DNA from: Methylophaga sp.
GTDB lineage: Bacteria; Pseudomonadota; Gammaproteobacteria; Nitrosococcales; Methylophagaceae
Direction: 5' to 3'
Assembly (NCBI GenBank): GCA_007117275.1
Contig: SKGV01000031.1
Coordinates: 1 to 12,066, forward strand
Length of the DNA stretch: 12,066 bases
Position numbers and translations under genes: made by a program
Shown here: one piece after another, positions 1-7,800 of the stretch
How positions within the stretch are numbered: the stretch's first letter is position 1
Layout of the letters: each line of letters starts with the position of its first letter
The notes under the pieces: model-generated
What the model saw: only the letters and a program-made list of their open reading frames with translations
Databases searched by the model: none
What the model was told of the DNA's origin: nothing

Positions 1-82
1 GGACGTAGTAACGGTGGTTGTGATAGTTGATTTGCTCGCGCAGACTGGTCACGCGTTGCTGCAATTCAGTTGAGAGAGTCAT
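1..82 (-). CDS. ligA: NAD+-dependent DNA ligase LigA, N-terminal fragment (cut by window edge)
   Basis: Reading leftwards from an ATG at 82-80, the first 27 codons are visible. They include LREQINYHNHRYYV at residues 14-27. This matches the start of domain Ia of bacterial LigA, whose paired aromatic/His residues bind the nicotinamide mononucleotide part of NAD+. The enzyme seals nicks in DNA during replication and repair, using NAD+ to adenylate itself. The start overlaps the zipA stop as ATGA, so the two are probably translationally coupled. The zipA-ligA order is the usual gammaproteobacterial one, which supports the call despite the short fragment. The adenylation lysine, zinc finger and BRCT domain lie outside the window. 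Confidence 0.85.
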   Translation of the reverse strand, partial: MTLSTELQQRVTSLREQINYHNHRYYV

Positions 83-858
83 TCACTACCTGACGTATGT
101 TGATTTTGTTGAGTGAGATTACTGTCGATAATCCGATTGCGCATTGACTCAATGGTAGTGTCGGTCAATGGCTGGCGTTGCTCATCACATAGCACACCAC
201 CCAACTCTGCGGCCATCTGCTGGGCACTTTCCAACAGCAAATCTAACAATGCCATGCCGTCGATTGGTCCGGGCAAACGCGCAAACAGCAGCAAGCCGGG
301 TGTCTGTAATGAGGGTATCTGGTCTGGTAACAAGGTGCCTGGGTCAAGAATATTCGCCACGCTGAAAAGCGGCTGAGTACGATGGACGCTTTCATAGCGA
401 TGGAAAATCTGCATGTCACCGAAATGCAGATCGTGACTATCCAGAAGATGTTTGACCGCCTTTCCAGTAAACAGCCTCTCAGCCGGCGCCATGATGGTCA
501 GCGCAATGATGTGATCTAACTCAGCCGCAGGATCTTCTGTTGGCTGAGCAAGTACGTCTGCTGGTTGTGCCATATCATGTTGTGGTGAGGTCAGGGTGAA
601 ATTTTCTAAGTCCTGCAGGGTGATGTCGTCATCCAGCAGGATTTTGGGGGTATCTGCATCACTGTCTTGATCGTTTTGCAACTCTTGGTCAAAAACAGCG
701 TCATAGCGTCGGTGAAATTGGCTGCCGGCATTATTTGAATCCGGATCCAGTTCTCGCTCAAATGCCTGCGCCTGTTGTTGGTTACGATTGTGTGTGTACC
801 AGCCAGCGGCGATAAATGCGGCTACAATCAGAATTGTCAGGATGATTATTTCTAACAC
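79..858 (-). CDS. zipA: Cell division protein ZipA
   Basis: 259 residues. ZipA anchors FtsZ filaments to the inner membrane at the division site. Residues 2-20 are a hydrophobic N-terminal membrane segment with almost nothing before it, the family's usual topology. A basic stretch follows, then an acidic linker (about 37-112) that is shorter than in E. coli ZipA (328 residues) and lacks a long Pro/Gln-rich tract. Residues about 115-247 are the C-terminal FtsZ-binding domain, with FGDMQIFHR (147-155), [11 protein letters not shown] (164-174), TPGLLLF (186-192) and a helix [13 protein letters not shown] (211-223). The start is GTG at 858-856; an in-frame TAA directly precedes it, so no longer start is possible. 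The ribosome binding site is weak. The stop overlaps the ligA start (ATGA). Unlike many gammaproteobacteria, smc is not the upstream neighbour. Confidence 0.95.
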   Translation of the reverse strand: MLEIIILTILIVAAFIAAGWYTHNRNQQQAQAFERELDPDSNNAGSQFHRRYDAVFDQELQNDQDSDADTPKILLDDDITLQDLENFTLTSPQHDMAQPADVLAQPTEDPAAELDHIIALTIMAPAERLFTGKAVKHLLDSHDLHFGDMQIFHRYESVHRTQPLFSVANILDPGTLLPDQIPSLQTPGLLLFARLPGPIDGMALLDLLLESAQQMAAELGGVLCDEQRQPLTDTTIESMRNRIIDSNLTQQNQHTSGSE

Positions 859-887
859 TTAATTTAATCTGCCAACTAAGGGATAAT
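859..887 (+). promoter_or_regulatory. Candidate queF promoter
   Basis: GATAAT at 882-887 is a good -10 match. It lies 17 bases after a weak -35 (TTAATT, 859-864) in the 62-base divergent spacer between zipA and queF. The predicted start would give a leader of about 25 bases. queF then has a GAGAG ribosome binding site (about 911-915) ahead of the ATG at 921. The -35 match is poor, so this is only a candidate. Confidence 0.35.
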
Positions 888-920
888 GTTGCTTTTTATT
901 CGTCATTTCAGAGAGTTTTA

Positions 921-1310
921 ATGTCTACCCAACCTAGCAAACAATTGGAAACGTTTGATAACGCTGCACCCGAGCGAGATTATACCATTCACATTGAGAC
1001 ACCAGAGTTTACCTGTTTGTGTCCCAAAACGGGGCAACCCGATTTTGCCACAATCAAGATCGATTATGTGCCCGACTTGAAATGTGTCGAGCTAAAATCC
1101 TTGAAACTCTATTTCTGGACCTACCGAGAAGAAGGCGGTTTTCATGAAAAGCTCACCAACCAGATTTTGACTGATCTGGTGGCGGCCATCGATCCACGTT
1201 TTATGCGCGTCACTGGTGTCTTTAATGTCCGTGGCGGTGTATACACCACTGTGGTTACCGAACACCGTCAAGCTGGTTGGGTAGCACCACACGCTGTGCA
1301 ACTTCCCTAA
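921..1310 (+). CDS. queF: NADPH-dependent 7-cyano-7-deazaguanine reductase QueF (short, YkvM-type)
   Basis: 129 residues. QueF reduces the nitrile of preQ0 to the amine of preQ1 in the cytoplasm, using NADPH, for queuosine modification of tRNA. The short length is the single-domain B. subtilis-type enzyme, not the long two-domain E. coli form. The catalytic Cys is C34 in LCPKTGQPD, with the general-acid Asp at D41. The NADPH motif ELKSLKLY is at 57-64. The substrate-binding His-Glu pair is H75-E76 in GGFHE. A second Cys (C32) sits two residues before the catalytic one. The position after HE that carries the disulfide-forming Cys99 in B. subtilis QueF is Leu here (L78). A GAGAG ribosome binding site precedes the ATG. 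The gene is divergent from zipA, and no other queuosine gene is in the window. Confidence 0.97.
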   Translation: MSTQPSKQLETFDNAAPERDYTIHIETPEFTCLCPKTGQPDFATIKIDYVPDLKCVELKSLKLYFWTYREEGGFHEKLTNQILTDLVAAIDPRFMRVTGVFNVRGGVYTTVVTEHRQAGWVAPHAVQLP

Positions 1311-1340
1311 GGGTCTGATAACACATCAATTAGCATTGCT

Positions 1341-1362
1341 CTCGGTATCTAGGGATGCCGAG
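1341..1362. other. Hairpin between convergent queF and the BFD-like gene
   Basis: CTCGGTATC (1341-1349) pairs with GATGCCGAG (1354-1362) around a 4-base loop, giving a 9-base-pair stem with one G-T wobble. It lies 31 bases after the queF stop, between two convergent genes, where a terminator would be expected. Neither strand has a run of T after the stem, so it is not a canonical intrinsic terminator. Nothing else is visible in the 100-base gap. Confidence 0.4.
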
Positions 1363-1410
1363 CTATTGCCACACACGACCAAACAATAAAACTGGCAGCA
1401 AGACTGCTGA

Positions 1411-1605
1411 TTACTGCCCGGTTAGCTCGGCGATGTACTGCTCAACATCATAATCACAGGCGCCACAGCCAAAACTGGCCCCTGTGGCCTTGCCGACCTT
1501 ATCAATGCTGTCCGCGCCTTTGGCTACCAGACTTTTGATTTTTCCTCGCGTCGTACCACTGCAATGACAAAGGATTTCCTCAGGATCATCATCAAATTCA
1601 GGCAT
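1411..1605 (-). CDS. BFD-like [2Fe-2S]-binding protein
   Basis: 64 residues. Four cysteines form a C-H-C pair (C13, C15) and a C-G-A-C pair (C47, C50), the spacing of the bacterioferritin-associated ferredoxin (BFD) fold that holds one [2Fe-2S] cluster. GASFGCGAC (42-50) is the characteristic second half. The N-terminus is acidic (EFDDDPEE, residues 3-10) and precedes the first cysteine pair, which sits close to the N-terminus in E. coli Bfd. A classical Bfd passes electrons to bacterioferritin to release iron. No bacterioferritin gene is nearby, so the partner is unknown, and the same domain also occurs in nitrite reductases and oxidases. The start is ATG at 1605 with a strong GAGAGAG ribosome binding site. 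It lies 94 bases downstream of the aminotransferase on the same strand, so cotranscription is possible but unproven. Confidence 0.85.
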   Translation of the reverse strand: MPEFDDDPEEILCHCSGTTRGKIKSLVAKGADSIDKVGKATGASFGCGACDYDVEQYIAELTGQ

Positions 1606-1699
1606 TGGTCTCTCTCAAATAGTGCGCTGTTCAAGGTTAAATTGGACTGTAAACATTGATTATCCCGACGTTCGACCTGCTCAGCCGCAGAACATTCCA

Positions 1700-2878
1700 T
1701 CATCGCTGTTGTAACCAGTCACCAATGCGTATCAGTGCCTCGTCCAAACGGTTCAGCTCATTAGTGTAGGCGAAACGGCAATGGTGCGCTGCACCATGTT
1801 GACCAAAATCAACACCCGGCGTGACCGCCACACCTGCTTCATGCAATAAGCGCTGGCATAATTGAATGCTGTCGGGTGTTTCCTTATCCAACAAAGCGCT
1901 GCAATCGGCGTAGATATAAAATGCACCGCGTGGCGGGCTGTCAATGATAAAACCCAAGCGTTTGAGGCCGAGTAGCAAATGATCTCGGCGCTGCTCAAAT
2001 GCTTGGCGTCGTTGCTCTAGAATCTGCAGTGTTTCTGGCTGAAATGCCGCCAGGGCCGCATGTTGAGCTACGGTAGGCGCTGCCAAAAACAGATTTTGTG
2101 CCAGCTTATCCATCACCGCGACCCATCTTTCCGGCACGACCAGCCAGCCCAGTCGCCAGCCAGTCATACCAAAAAACTTGGAAAAACTATTGATAACAAT
2201 CGCACCCTCATCAACTGACAGCACTGTCGGTGCTACAAAACCATCGTAGGTCAGACCATGATAAATCTCATCGACAATCAACTGTCCATCTCGCTGCCTG
2301 ACCTGTTCGGCTATCTGAGCAAGCTGGTTTTGTTCCAATACGGTCCCAGTTGGATTTGACGGTGAAGCCAGTAACAACAGATCTGTCTGTTGATTCCAAT
2401 GTTTAGCAACCAGCGTTGCATTGAGTTGAAAGTTACTGCTTGCATCAACATTAGCAGTGTTAACACGTCCTTCGATAAAGCGGGCGAAATGCCGATTACA
2501 TGGATAGCCGGGATCCGCCAGCATTACCTGTCTATCACGCTCTAGCAAGGCTCCAAAAGCCAGCAGCAAGGCCCCTGAGGCTCCCGGTGTGACAATAACT
2601 CTATTGGCGGCAATATCAAGCTGATAGTTATGCCCATACCAGTCGGCAATCGCCTGCCGAAGTTGCGGCAATCCGGTGGCCGCTGTGTAATGCGTGTGTC
2701 CTGCCTGAAGTGCCTCTATGCCAGCCTGAATAATCGGTGTGGCAGTGATGAAGTCTGGCTCCCCCACTTCCATATGCACAATATCTCGGCCCTCACCTTC
2801 CAGTTGTCGAGCTTCCGCCAATAAAGACATAACACGAAAAGGTTCAATCTGTGCAGCACGGCCAGCTGGTTCAAGCAT
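1700..2878 (-). CDS. PLP-dependent aminotransferase, class I/II (aspartate aminotransferase fold)
   Basis: 392 residues from ATG 2878. This is a fold-type I aminotransferase of the aspartate aminotransferase superfamily. It moves an amino group between an amino acid and a 2-oxo acid through pyridoxal phosphate, in the cytoplasm. Visible motifs: VGEPDF (38-43), DPGYP (122-126), SPSNPTG (172-178, PLP-contacting N175), VDEIY (202-206, D203 to the pyridine nitrogen), NSFSKFFGMTGWRLGW (230-245, Schiff-base lysine K234 and R242), and CRFAY (367-371, R368 for the substrate alpha-carboxylate). The substrate cannot be read from the sequence. The frame stays open to 2998, but homologues of this group begin shortly before an IxPFxVM segment like that at 11-17 here, so the internal ATG at 2878 is preferred. 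Its ribosome binding site is weak. The start overlaps the end of an uncertain 87-codon frame by 8 bases. Confidence 0.9.
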   Translation of the reverse strand: MLEPAGRAAQIEPFRVMSLLAEARQLEGEGRDIVHMEVGEPDFITATPIIQAGIEALQAGHTHYTAATGLPQLRQAIADWYGHNYQLDIAANRVIVTPGASGALLLAFGALLERDRQVMLADPGYPCNRHFARFIEGRVNTANVDASSNFQLNATLVAKHWNQQTDLLLLASPSNPTGTVLEQNQLAQIAEQVRQRDGQLIVDEIYHGLTYDGFVAPTVLSVDEGAIVINSFSKFFGMTGWRLGWLVVPERWVAVMDKLAQNLFLAAPTVAQHAALAAFQPETLQILEQRRQAFEQRRDHLLLGLKRLGFIIDSPPRGAFYIYADCSALLDKETPDSIQLCQRLLHEAGVAVTPGVDFGQHGAAHHCRFAYTNELNRLDEALIRIGDWLQQR

Positions 2879-3134
2879 AAATCGTCCGATAATCAAGTTG
2901 TTTGGGCATAGGCAGAACAAAAGAATCCGCCTCAGCATGAATGTGCCTGGTTGACGAGTAACTATCCATCTCGCAAGGAGGTTCAGCGACACTCCCACGG
3001 GTAGCCACCGGTTTTTGAGTATTTTGCTGGCTGACAGTCAACACAATCGCCATGGCGTGTTGCCTCTGACACTCCACCCAATGGTGTGTCAGCGCAGCAT
3101 TCAAGTTAAAAATCACAGCTTTAAGCGCAGGCAT
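2871..3134 (-). CDS. Doubtful 87-codon open frame overlapping the aminotransferase start
   Basis: 87 codons from ATG 3134, without a clear Shine-Dalgarno sequence. Its TGA overlaps the aminotransferase ATG as ATGCTTGA, which would allow translational coupling. Residues 1-15 (MPALKAVIFNLNAAL) recall the start of HAD-family hydrolases (KAVIFDLDGTL). Both catalytic Asp positions would be Asn, and nothing after this segment looks like a HAD domain. I do not recognise the remainder. It could be a small gene, a leader peptide, the remnant of a lost gene, or chance. Apart from this frame and the dksA promoter, the 2879-3245 stretch holds nothing I can identify. Confidence 0.2.
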   Translation of the reverse strand: MPALKAVIFNLNAALTHHWVECQRQHAMAIVLTVSQQNTQKPVATRGSVAEPPCEMDSYSSTRHIHAEADSFVLPMPKQLDYRTIYA

Positions 3135-3180
3135 AAACCCATTTTTCCGTTGATAAATCGTATCTGTGTGTCGTTAATTT

Positions 3181-3213
3181 TTGCACATGCTTGAAGCATC
3201 TGGTATAGATGCT
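3181..3213 (+). promoter_or_regulatory. Candidate dksA promoter with overlapping inverted repeat
   Basis: TTGCAC (3181-3186) and TATAGA (3204-3209) are separated by 17 bases. TG at 3201-3202 forms an extended -10 (TGnTATAGA). The predicted start is about 30 bases before the dksA ATG. The -10 sits inside an inverted repeat, AGCATC (3195-3200) and GATGCT (3208-3213). A second short repeat, ATGCT/AGCAT, lies just upstream (3187-3199). Confidence 0.5.
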
Positions 3214-3245
3214 GCCTTGATTTTTGAAAGTATGAGGTTTCCAAC

Positions 3246-3668
3246 ATGGACTCGAGTCAGACAGATGGTGGCTTCACCCCTTATGAAACAGTAAAGGGCG
3301 AAGAATACATGAACGCGGAACAGGCCAAGCACTTCCGCAAAATCCTTGAGGACTGGCGAGCGCAGTTGATGGAAGAAGTTGATCGTACGGTCCATCACAT
3401 GCAAGATGAAGCGGCCAATTTTCCTGACCCCAACGATCGGGCGACGCAGGAAGAAGAATTCACGCTTGAATTGCGTACCCGTGACCGTGAGCGCAAGCTG
3501 ATCAAAAAAATCGAAGAGTCCCTCAAAGACCTTGACAAGGGCGACTACGGTTTCTGCGAATCTTGCGGCACAGAAATCGGCATACGTCGCCTGGAAGCAA
3601 GGCCAACAGCAACACTGTGCATCGACTGCAAGACGCTGGACGAAATTCGTGAGAAGAACCGCGTCTAG
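3246..3668 (+). CDS. dksA: RNA polymerase-binding transcription factor DksA
   Basis: 140 residues. DksA enters the RNA polymerase secondary channel and, with ppGpp, lowers rRNA transcription and raises amino acid biosynthesis promoters. Order: a short N-terminal tail; GEEYMN (18-23); a coiled coil whose tip carries DPNDRA (61-66), with the two key aspartates D61 and D64 equivalent to E. coli D71 and D74; [18 protein letters not shown] (68-85); and a C4 zinc finger CESC (104-107) and CIDC (125-128). All four cysteines are present, so this is the canonical zinc form. It is about 11 residues shorter than E. coli DksA (151), with the difference at the N-terminus. A TGAGGT ribosome binding site (3233-3238) lies 7 bases before the ATG and fixes the start. 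It is monocistronic, ending at a strong terminator. sfsA and gluQ, frequent dksA neighbours in enterobacteria, are absent. Confidence 0.97.
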   Translation: MDSSQTDGGFTPYETVKGEEYMNAEQAKHFRKILEDWRAQLMEEVDRTVHHMQDEAANFPDPNDRATQEEEFTLELRTRDRERKLIKKIEESLKDLDKGDYGFCESCGTEIGIRRLEARPTATLCIDCKTLDEIREKNRV

Positions 3669-3696
3669 TCTCATTAGCTAAGCCTCAATGCTTTCC

Positions 3697-3730
3697 AACA
3701 AAAAACCCCGCTTAATCGGGGTTTTTTGTT
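3697..3730. terminator. Bidirectional rho-independent terminator of dksA and tamB
   Basis: AACAAAAAACCCCG (3697-3710) and CGGGGTTTTTTGTT (3717-3730) are exact complements: a 14-base-pair stem with a CTTAAT loop. The GC core is followed by six T on the plus strand and, symmetrically, six T on the minus strand. It therefore suits both the rightward dksA transcript (stop 28 bases earlier) and the leftward tamAB transcript (stop 14 bases earlier). Confidence 0.93.
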
Positions 3731-3744
3731 ATCTGGCTCACGCA

Positions 3745-6700
3745 TTAACGACGTTCATGCGTGTAGAGCAAGTCGACCCCTGTTTCAATGCCTGACTCAG
3801 CTCTCAACGTGAATAATCGACTCAAGGTGTAGCGCAGCTGCATGGTGCTGATGGGCTCAAGGACGCCAATGCCATAGCTAACATACAACCTGGGGGAGAG
3901 AAATTTACCAATTTCCACTGCGGTTGACTCAGGTGTGTCGCCGCTGACAGAAAAACTGTCCAGGCCAAAACTGCTGGCTATCTGCTCACCTATCATCGCG
4001 CCATTTCGAATACCGAGACGAGTGGCCGCTGACGCCAGAAAAGTTGCGTCTGTGTCATTAGCTTGCATTAACGGGCGACCCAGCAAAATATGTGAAAGGA
4101 TGTTGTCCTGACTCATGCTCGGCGTTGAAAACAGGCTTGCCTGAGGATTATCCGCAGGGCCGTGAATATGAATACCGGCGGTGAAACCTGTGCCGGTTCG
4201 AACCGCACGAATATCCAGATTCGGGTTATCGATTGCAGTCCCAGCAAAGGCAATACGACCGTCGTTGACCCGCAACTGCTGACCATAGGCATCATAACTG
4301 CCATCTGTCAGCACGATCTCACCATTTCCCTGCATAAGTGTATTGGGATCGCCGCTGACTCTGAGTTGTCCCGTTAGCCGTCCATTAAACCCCATCGCGT
4401 TGATAACAACTGCGTCACCGAAGATCACGTTGACATCGATATGGGTTGTCATCGGGCGGGTGATTTGCTCCTCGGGGTCACGCCCAAGCACCACAACATC
4501 ATCGCTGACACTCACCGTGCTGTTGAATTGAAGCGGTGCAAGCTCTGCCGTTGGTATAGTGATATCGCCACGAACAGACACATCATGCTGACTGGCTTCA
4601 AAGCGTAATGCCGATGATGCAACGACATAGGCTTCTGGCAAACTCATTAATTCAAACTGTTCAGCATCCAGTCTGGCATGAAACTGCCACTCTGAATCGA
4701 CAAAGCTCAACTCGCCGCTTCCGCTCAGGTCACCCTCTCCGGAACGCGCCGATAAGGTCAGCACAAAACCATGCATATCACCGCTGAGTTCAGCATTGAT
4801 GGCGCTCAGTAGTATGCCAAGCTCGATCAATTCAACAGCCGCCTCAGCCAGCAAAATCTCTGCATTTATCTGGGGTTTTGCTATATCACCCGAAATACAG
4901 GCATCAACTGTCAGGCGTCCTGTCAAATCATCGTATGCGGGGCCGCTTAGATTGAGCACAGCAAGATCCGCAATTGCCATCGTGAGTTGGCCAGACAATG
5001 CCGCCTGTTCAGGCGCATTGATAATCGTTGCCAGATCTGCCGTGGTTACTGACAAATCAAGCGCTACCACCCCGTCTATGTCCGGCTGTAGCAGAAAATT
5101 AAGCGTGGTGTGATCTTGCTCAAGCTTCACCTGTAGCGTAACACTATCGAGATTGACCGGCTGTTGCTGATCAATAATTGCTTCTGACAGCTGCACCGAT
5201 CCTTCGCCGAGCTCAAGCTGAATCAGACCTATCGGCATTGCACCCGCTTGTGCAGCTAATTGAAACTGCCCGGTTAACTGCCCTGCCAGTTCGGCAAACT
5301 CATTCATAAACGGATTGGCAAGTGCCACAGGCAATTCTGCAAAGTTGCCGCTGGCCTGCCAGTTCCTCTGCACATCTGACTGTGCTTGCAAGCACAATTG
5401 ACCATAATCGCGTGAACGCCAGCAGTGCTGCTCCAGATTGACAGCTAGGGCTGAAAGCATCAGTTCGCCTGCATTAGAAAGCTGCCACAAGCCACTGATT
5501 TTACTGTCAAAAGTAAGTCTATTAATGGTTCCTTGCCAGATCTCATCGCGCAAGCTGCCTACAAAAAGACTGTCAAGTAACCCGTCCGCTGCCTGTGCCT
5601 GAACCGACAGTGCATGATCATCAAGCGCGCCGGATAGATTAAGCGATACTTGTTCGAGTGCAAACTCATCGAGCAGCAGATCATTCAATTGCATGCTGAT
5701 GTGGAGTTCATCTTCGCCACCGTCGCGCACACTGATATCGGCAGTGAGTTGACCCAGTGCGTAGTGTTGCCAGCTAACTGCCTGTGCATGAAGCTCAGCT
5801 GTGATGTCAGGTTTTTTTGTGTTACCACGTAGCACGCCGTTAGCCGATAACTGACCGGCCAGTTCTGGATAAAAATTACTGAGATCAGGTGAGTCGAGAT
5901 GCCACTCAAACGCTAATACATCGGTCATTTTGCCTTGGACGTATACTGATGACCCGCCACTGGATAAAGTCAACATGGGGACATCTAATACGGAATCCTG
6001 ATAGCTCAGTTCGCTTTGCAGTAACACTGGCAATTCGCGTAACACACCTTCGATGTGCACATTGCTGGCTGATAGTTGTAATTCATCATCTTCAAGCTTA
6101 AAGCCCAACCGCCCTTGACCTTGAAGGTGTCCCTGCCAGTCCTTCAGCAGGATACCGGGATTGAAGTCCTTGAACGTTATGTTACCGGCGACGCTGATAA
6201 CATCTTGCCAGGCGACAGCTCCGCTAAAGGCGGCACTCGCAGCCGCATGGCCTAAGAACACTTCAAATTGCTCAAAGCCTGACGCATTTCCATCGCCATT
6301 GAGCGTCAACTGCAAAAGCTGTTGATCCACCAGCAAAGACATATCGCTGGTCAGGACAAAACCATTGTCATCACCTCGCAATTGAAGACTACCCTCTGGA
6401 CTTCGAATACTGACCGGCGTCAGCCTTTCAGGTATGCGTATCTGATGCCACTCGCTGTCTAGCGAAACACGCAGTTGATCCGCCCAATCAATATGTCCAT
6501 TTGCAGACAAACGCCCCAGTTCACTGGCTAATTCGAGATGTTCAATCGCAGCATGATGCAAACTGGCTTGAATACGACCGTCTAATTGAAGTTGCTGGGC
6601 TGGTATTCGCCCATCACCGCCTAGCTCAGCCGTGGCACTTAAGGCTATCAGCAGGCCATCCATATCACCTGCTACTGAAAAACGGCCCTGACTGTGCTTC

Positions 6701-7800
6701 AATAGCAGCTCTGCATCGTCATATGGCCAGATAATATCTGACCAATCACCCGTCACATCAATATCCGGATTTCCGGTCAGCAGCGCATTAATTCGACCGG
6801 CAAGATTCAGTTCACTTCTACCATCAACACTGGCATGAACATTGACCGTCCAGTCATCAAAACCGCCACTGGAAAAGTCTGCAGCAACTGCCAACTCTGG
6901 TACATCGGCCTGAACCCAATCAAACTGCAGTGTGCCGTCAATCGATTGCAGATCACCACTGGCAGATAAGGTTAAGCCACTGATCTGTGGCGTTTGTTGG
7001 TCAACAAAGTCAGCGATATGCCATCGCCCTCCGGCGACGTCAATCTGCCAGCCGAACTGCCCCAACAGTTGCGATAATTCGAGCTCTAACTGTGCCTCTA
7101 AGGGTGACCGACTCGTTTGCTGAACGCGCAATAAAGTGGTGTCGCCTGCTACCTTTCCAGAGAAGCCCAGTGAGGGTAAGTCCGGTAACTGCACATTGAC
7201 ATCAGTAACAAGCTCCATCGAATAAGGCGGCTTGAGGTCAAGCAAACCGGCCAGTTGCAGTTGCAGTTCATCGCGTTCAAGTGTCAAGGAGGCCAACGAT
7301 AAGGTTGAATGACGCAGATACAATTGACTGCTAAGCTGATTGAGTACGTTAACAACATCACCCTCGATTGAGGTGTAGTTGAGCCTATCCAAACTGAGTG
7401 ATTCGATTTCGATAGCGATAGGCAAGGCAATTTCGACCTGTGCGGTGACATCTTTTTGAGTGCGAGGTATGTGACGATCGATGATATTCAGATCGTTGAT
7501 TTCAAGTTCAGTTATTTTTGCCTTGCCGCGCAGAAGTGCCAATCGTTGCCAACGCATCTTAACGCTGGCAATTTCAATCACGGGTCCCTGATCAGAAGCG
7601 TAACGAATCGCTTCTAGTGAAAAAACACTTCCCAGGCGACCCTCTGCTTTACCGACTTTCAGTTCCGGCACAAAGCGCTCTGCCGCTTCCATTGCGTATT
7701 GAAAGCCTGAGCTTGTGGTCATCAGCCATGTGACCGCCGCAATGATCAGTGCAATACTCACCAGTAGTGCATGAAAGGCCAGTTTCAGTGCGCGTTTCAT
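3745..7800 (-). CDS. tamB: Translocation and assembly module subunit TamB (AsmA-like, DUF490)
   Basis: 1351 residues, slightly longer than E. coli TamB (1259). TamB is anchored in the inner membrane, spans the periplasm as a long hydrophobic beta-groove and works with outer-membrane TamA. It has been linked to insertion of outer-membrane proteins and, with AsmA-like relatives, to phospholipid transport to the outer membrane. Residues about 8-28 form one hydrophobic anchor after a basic start (MKRALK). The long middle is low in Cys, beta-rich and repetitive, with many alternating hydrophobic strands and 'L-G-L-N-A/S-G' type turns. The C-terminal TamB domain includes GPADNPQASLFSTPSMSQ (1214-1231) followed by DNILSHILLGRPL (1232-1244), and ends in strand-rich sequence. 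It ends in YTHERR rather than an aromatic residue. Its ATG overlaps the tamA stop by one base (TAATG), so translation is probably coupled. Confidence 0.95.
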   Translation of the reverse strand: MKRALKLAFHALLVSIALIIAAVTWLMTTSSGFQYAMEAAERFVPELKVGKAEGRLGSVFSLEAIRYASDQGPVIEIASVKMRWQRLALLRGKAKITELEINDLNIIDRHIPRTQKDVTAQVEIALPIAIEIESLSLDRLNYTSIEGDVVNVLNQLSSQLYLRHSTLSLASLTLERDELQLQLAGLLDLKPPYSMELVTDVNVQLPDLPSLGFSGKVAGDTTLLRVQQTSRSPLEAQLELELSQLLGQFGWQIDVAGGRWHIADFVDQQTPQISGLTLSASGDLQSIDGTLQFDWVQADVPELAVAADFSSGGFDDWTVNVHASVDGRSELNLAGRINALLTGNPDIDVTGDWSDIIWPYDDAELLLKHSQGRFSVAGDMDGLLIALSATAELGGDGRIPAQQLQLDGRIQASLHHAAIEHLELASELGRLSANGHIDWADQLRVSLDSEWHQIRIPERLTPVSIRSPEGSLQLRGDDNGFVLTSDMSLLVDQQLLQLTLNGDGNASGFEQFEVFLGHAAASAAFSGAVAWQDVISVAGNITFKDFNPGILLKDWQGHLQGQGRLGFKLEDDELQLSASNVHIEGVLRELPVLLQSELSYQDSVLDVPMLTLSSGGSSVYVQGKMTDVLAFEWHLDSPDLSNFYPELAGQLSANGVLRGNTKKPDITAELHAQAVSWQHYALGQLTADISVRDGGEDELHISMQLNDLLLDEFALEQVSLNLSGALDDHALSVQAQAADGLLDSLFVGSLRDEIWQGTINRLTFDSKISGLWQLSNAGELMLSALAVNLEQHCWRSRDYGQLCLQAQSDVQRNWQASGNFAELPVALANPFMNEFAELAGQLTGQFQLAAQAGAMPIGLIQLELGEGSVQLSEAIIDQQQPVNLDSVTLQVKLEQDHTTLNFLLQPDIDGVVALDLSVTTADLATIINAPEQAALSGQLTMAIADLAVLNLSGPAYDDLTGRLTVDACISGDIAKPQINAEILLAEAAVELIELGILLSAINAELSGDMHGFVLTLSARSGEGDLSGSGELSFVDSEWQFHARLDAEQFELMSLPEAYVVASSALRFEASQHDVSVRGDITIPTAELAPLQFNSTVSVSDDVVVLGRDPEEQITRPMTTHIDVNVIFGDAVVINAMGFNGRLTGQLRVSGDPNTLMQGNGEIVLTDGSYDAYGQQLRVNDGRIAFAGTAIDNPNLDIRAVRTGTGFTAGIHIHGPADNPQASLFSTPSMSQDNILSHILLGRPLMQANDTDATFLASAATRLGIRNGAMIGEQIASSFGLDSFSVSGDTPESTAVEIGKFLSPRLYVSYGIGVLEPISTMQLRYTLSRLFTLRAESGIETGVDLLYTHERR

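Noticed and set aside
1341..1362. Rho-independent terminator for queF
   Set aside because: The stem is good but no T-run follows on either strand, so it is listed only as a hairpin.
2879..2998. 40-residue N-terminal extension of the aminotransferase from ATG 2998
   Set aside because: The extension does not resemble the family, and the recognisable N-terminus (IEPFRVM) follows the internal ATG at 2878. An intermediate ATG at 2938 has the same problem.
3174..3674. 166-codon minus-strand frame opposite dksA
   Set aside because: It lies entirely antisense to a clearly conserved gene, matches no family I know, and results from dksA codon bias.
3745..7800. Giant adhesin or repeat protein in place of TamB
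   Set aside because: The length and repetitive beta-sequence suggested it, but the N-terminal membrane anchor, C-terminal TamB domain motif and coupling to tamA identify it as TamB.
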